A DNA stretch of 64,000 nucleotides from Hyphomonas sp. (GTDB taxonomy: Bacteria > Pseudomonadota > Alphaproteobacteria > Caulobacterales > Hyphomonadaceae): contig CP051229.1 of assembly GCA_017792365.1 (NCBI GenBank), positions 2,604,001 to 2,668,000 of the forward strand. Direction: 5' to 3'. Of this stretch, positions 63,426 through 64,000 are shown piece after piece (the stretch's first letter is position 1; each line of letters begins with the position of its first letter). The position numbers and the translations under genes were made by a program. The notes beneath the pieces are model-generated. The model was not told where the DNA came from and did not search any database. It was given only the letters and a program-made list of their open reading frames with translations.

Positions 63426-64000
63426 TTTGCCTGAACGCCGCCGTCGCCAAACCCGGGCCGTCCCGAAACGCCCGCCGCGGCCCGCGTGAAGTCGCACAAT
63501 TCCTCTGCAATTTCAGACAGGTGACGCCTCAGGCGCACGATCCCGTCATGCGGCTCGACCTCGTACTCGTCGAGATAGAGGCTGCGCTTGATCTCGATCT
63601 GCAGGGCGTTGCGGCCACGCCCCGGCTGGCCGTGCTTCAGCGTCGCGAACCCCCCGGCGTACGGTGTGTTCCGATTGGTTGAATACCCGCGCTCGCGGAA
63701 CAGCGCCTCGACGAAATCGACGAAATCGCCGTCGCAGGACGCGCCATAGCGGTCCCCGAGCACGATATCAGCGCCGCCGCCGGCCTGCTGGCTCTCGCTC
63801 GGCATCGAATGGCAGTCGACCAGCCAGGTCTTGCCGAACATGGCCTGCGCCCGCCGGAGCAGGGCGTCGAGCGCCTGGTGGTATGGCCGATAGACGTCAT
63901 CCAGCCGCGCCGTCGCCTCCTCGGCGGCGAGCCGTCCGCGATAGATTCTGACGCCCCTGTGCGCCGTCCGCGGAATGCAGCCGAGCCCCGCCGCGACGCG
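63407..64000 (-). CDS. N-formylglutamate amidohydrolase-like protein (5' end beyond the window)
   Basis: The C-terminal 197 residues are visible; the start lies past position 64000. FGase motifs are present: GLGCIPRT at the edge, MFGKTWLVDCHSMPSE with a zinc-binding CH, and LQIEIKRSLYLDE. Such enzymes hydrolyse N-formylglutamate in histidine degradation or related formyl/acyl amino acids. The end is a short basic tail (GVQAKKKAAP) whose codons run into the plus-strand terminator. Confidence 0.85.
   Translation of the reverse strand, partial: RVAAGLGCIPRTAHRGVRIYRGRLAAEEATARLDDVYRPYHQALDALLRRAQAMFGKTWLVDCHSMPSESQQAGGGADIVLGDRYGASCDGDFVDFVEALFRERGYSTNRNTPYAGGFATLKHGQPGRGRNALQIEIKRSLYLDEYEVEPHDGIVRLRRHLSEIAEELCDFTRAAAGVSGRPGFGDGGVQAKKKAAP

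Noticed and set aside
1-64000. CRISPR arrays, insertion sequences, prophage or integrase genes
   Set aside because: No regularly spaced repeats, transposase, integrase, or phage structural genes were found on either strand.

Overview
The window looks like a stretch of core chromosome from a high-GC alphaproteobacterium, most likely of the Caulobacterales/Hyphomonadaceae type. This is inferred from gene content and order: cell-cycle genes typical of the class (TrcR/DUF1013, RcdA/DUF1465), the tsaD | hemC-hemD-Mic60/mitofilin-hemY block, a tkt-gap-pgk-fba(class I)-thiE block beside zapA, rpsU divergent from a COQ9 gene, a CYP153-like P450, a PQQ alcohol dehydrogenase and many small lipoproteins. 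There is no prophage, insertion sequence, CRISPR array or rRNA operon. One tRNA gene (tRNA-Thr, anticodon CGT) is present.

Layout. 0-8.3 kb: small YdcH and membrane proteins, trcR, a quinone oxidoreductase, rcdA, rpmE, an ABC exporter, a cupin, a VOC protein, an inositol-monophosphatase-type enzyme and thiE. 8.4-14.5 kb: fba, pgk, gap and tkt on the minus strand, then DUF4164 and zapA on the plus strand. 14.5-20.4 kb: tRNA-Thr, hemY, Mic60, hemD and hemC on the minus strand and tsaD on the plus strand. 20.4-29.3 kb: small envelope proteins (heme protein, chagasin-type inhibitor, DUF350, periplasmic serine protease), pyrF, a quinohaemoprotein alcohol dehydrogenase, a GNAT and a second quinone oxidoreductase. 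29.3-41 kb: a TrmH-type methylase, a sigma-54 response regulator, a 0.9-kb REP-like region, rpsU/COQ9, purK-purE, a diguanylate cyclase, DUF1194 and M23 envelope proteins, and an AT-rich TagO/VasI-like gene that looks acquired. 41-44.5 kb: ffh-chorismate mutase-rpsP-GNAT-rimM. 44.4-55 kb: a glycosyltransferase, the P450, an H1-like histone, an amidase, an acyl-CoA dehydrogenase, a GST, a rhomboid protease and Hsp20. 55-64 kb: a secreted methyltransferase, a polyproline lipoprotein, an acyl-CoA carboxylase subunit with a CE15-like esterase, an SCP2 protein, hisN, an XRE regulator and the 3' part of an N-formylglutamate amidohydrolase.

The most notable non-coding observations are: a sigma-32-type promoter plus ROSE-like RNA thermometer ahead of hsp20; a candidate small RNA with its own promoter, an exposed CCTCCC segment and a strong terminator at 63.34-63.43 kb; a cluster of five GANTC (CcrM) sites and 12-bp tandem repeats ahead of the H1-like histone gene; a folded intergenic element at 40.23-40.32 kb; a terminator-like hairpin in the trcR leader; and an rpsU gene whose start position reads ATC.

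A quality warning applies. Nine genes carry twelve apparent 1-4-nt frameshifts, eight of them between 48 and 60.5 kb and mostly in G/C runs. Several hit genes expected to be essential (gap, hemD), so sequencing or assembly error is the simplest explanation. These genes are annotated across the shift.
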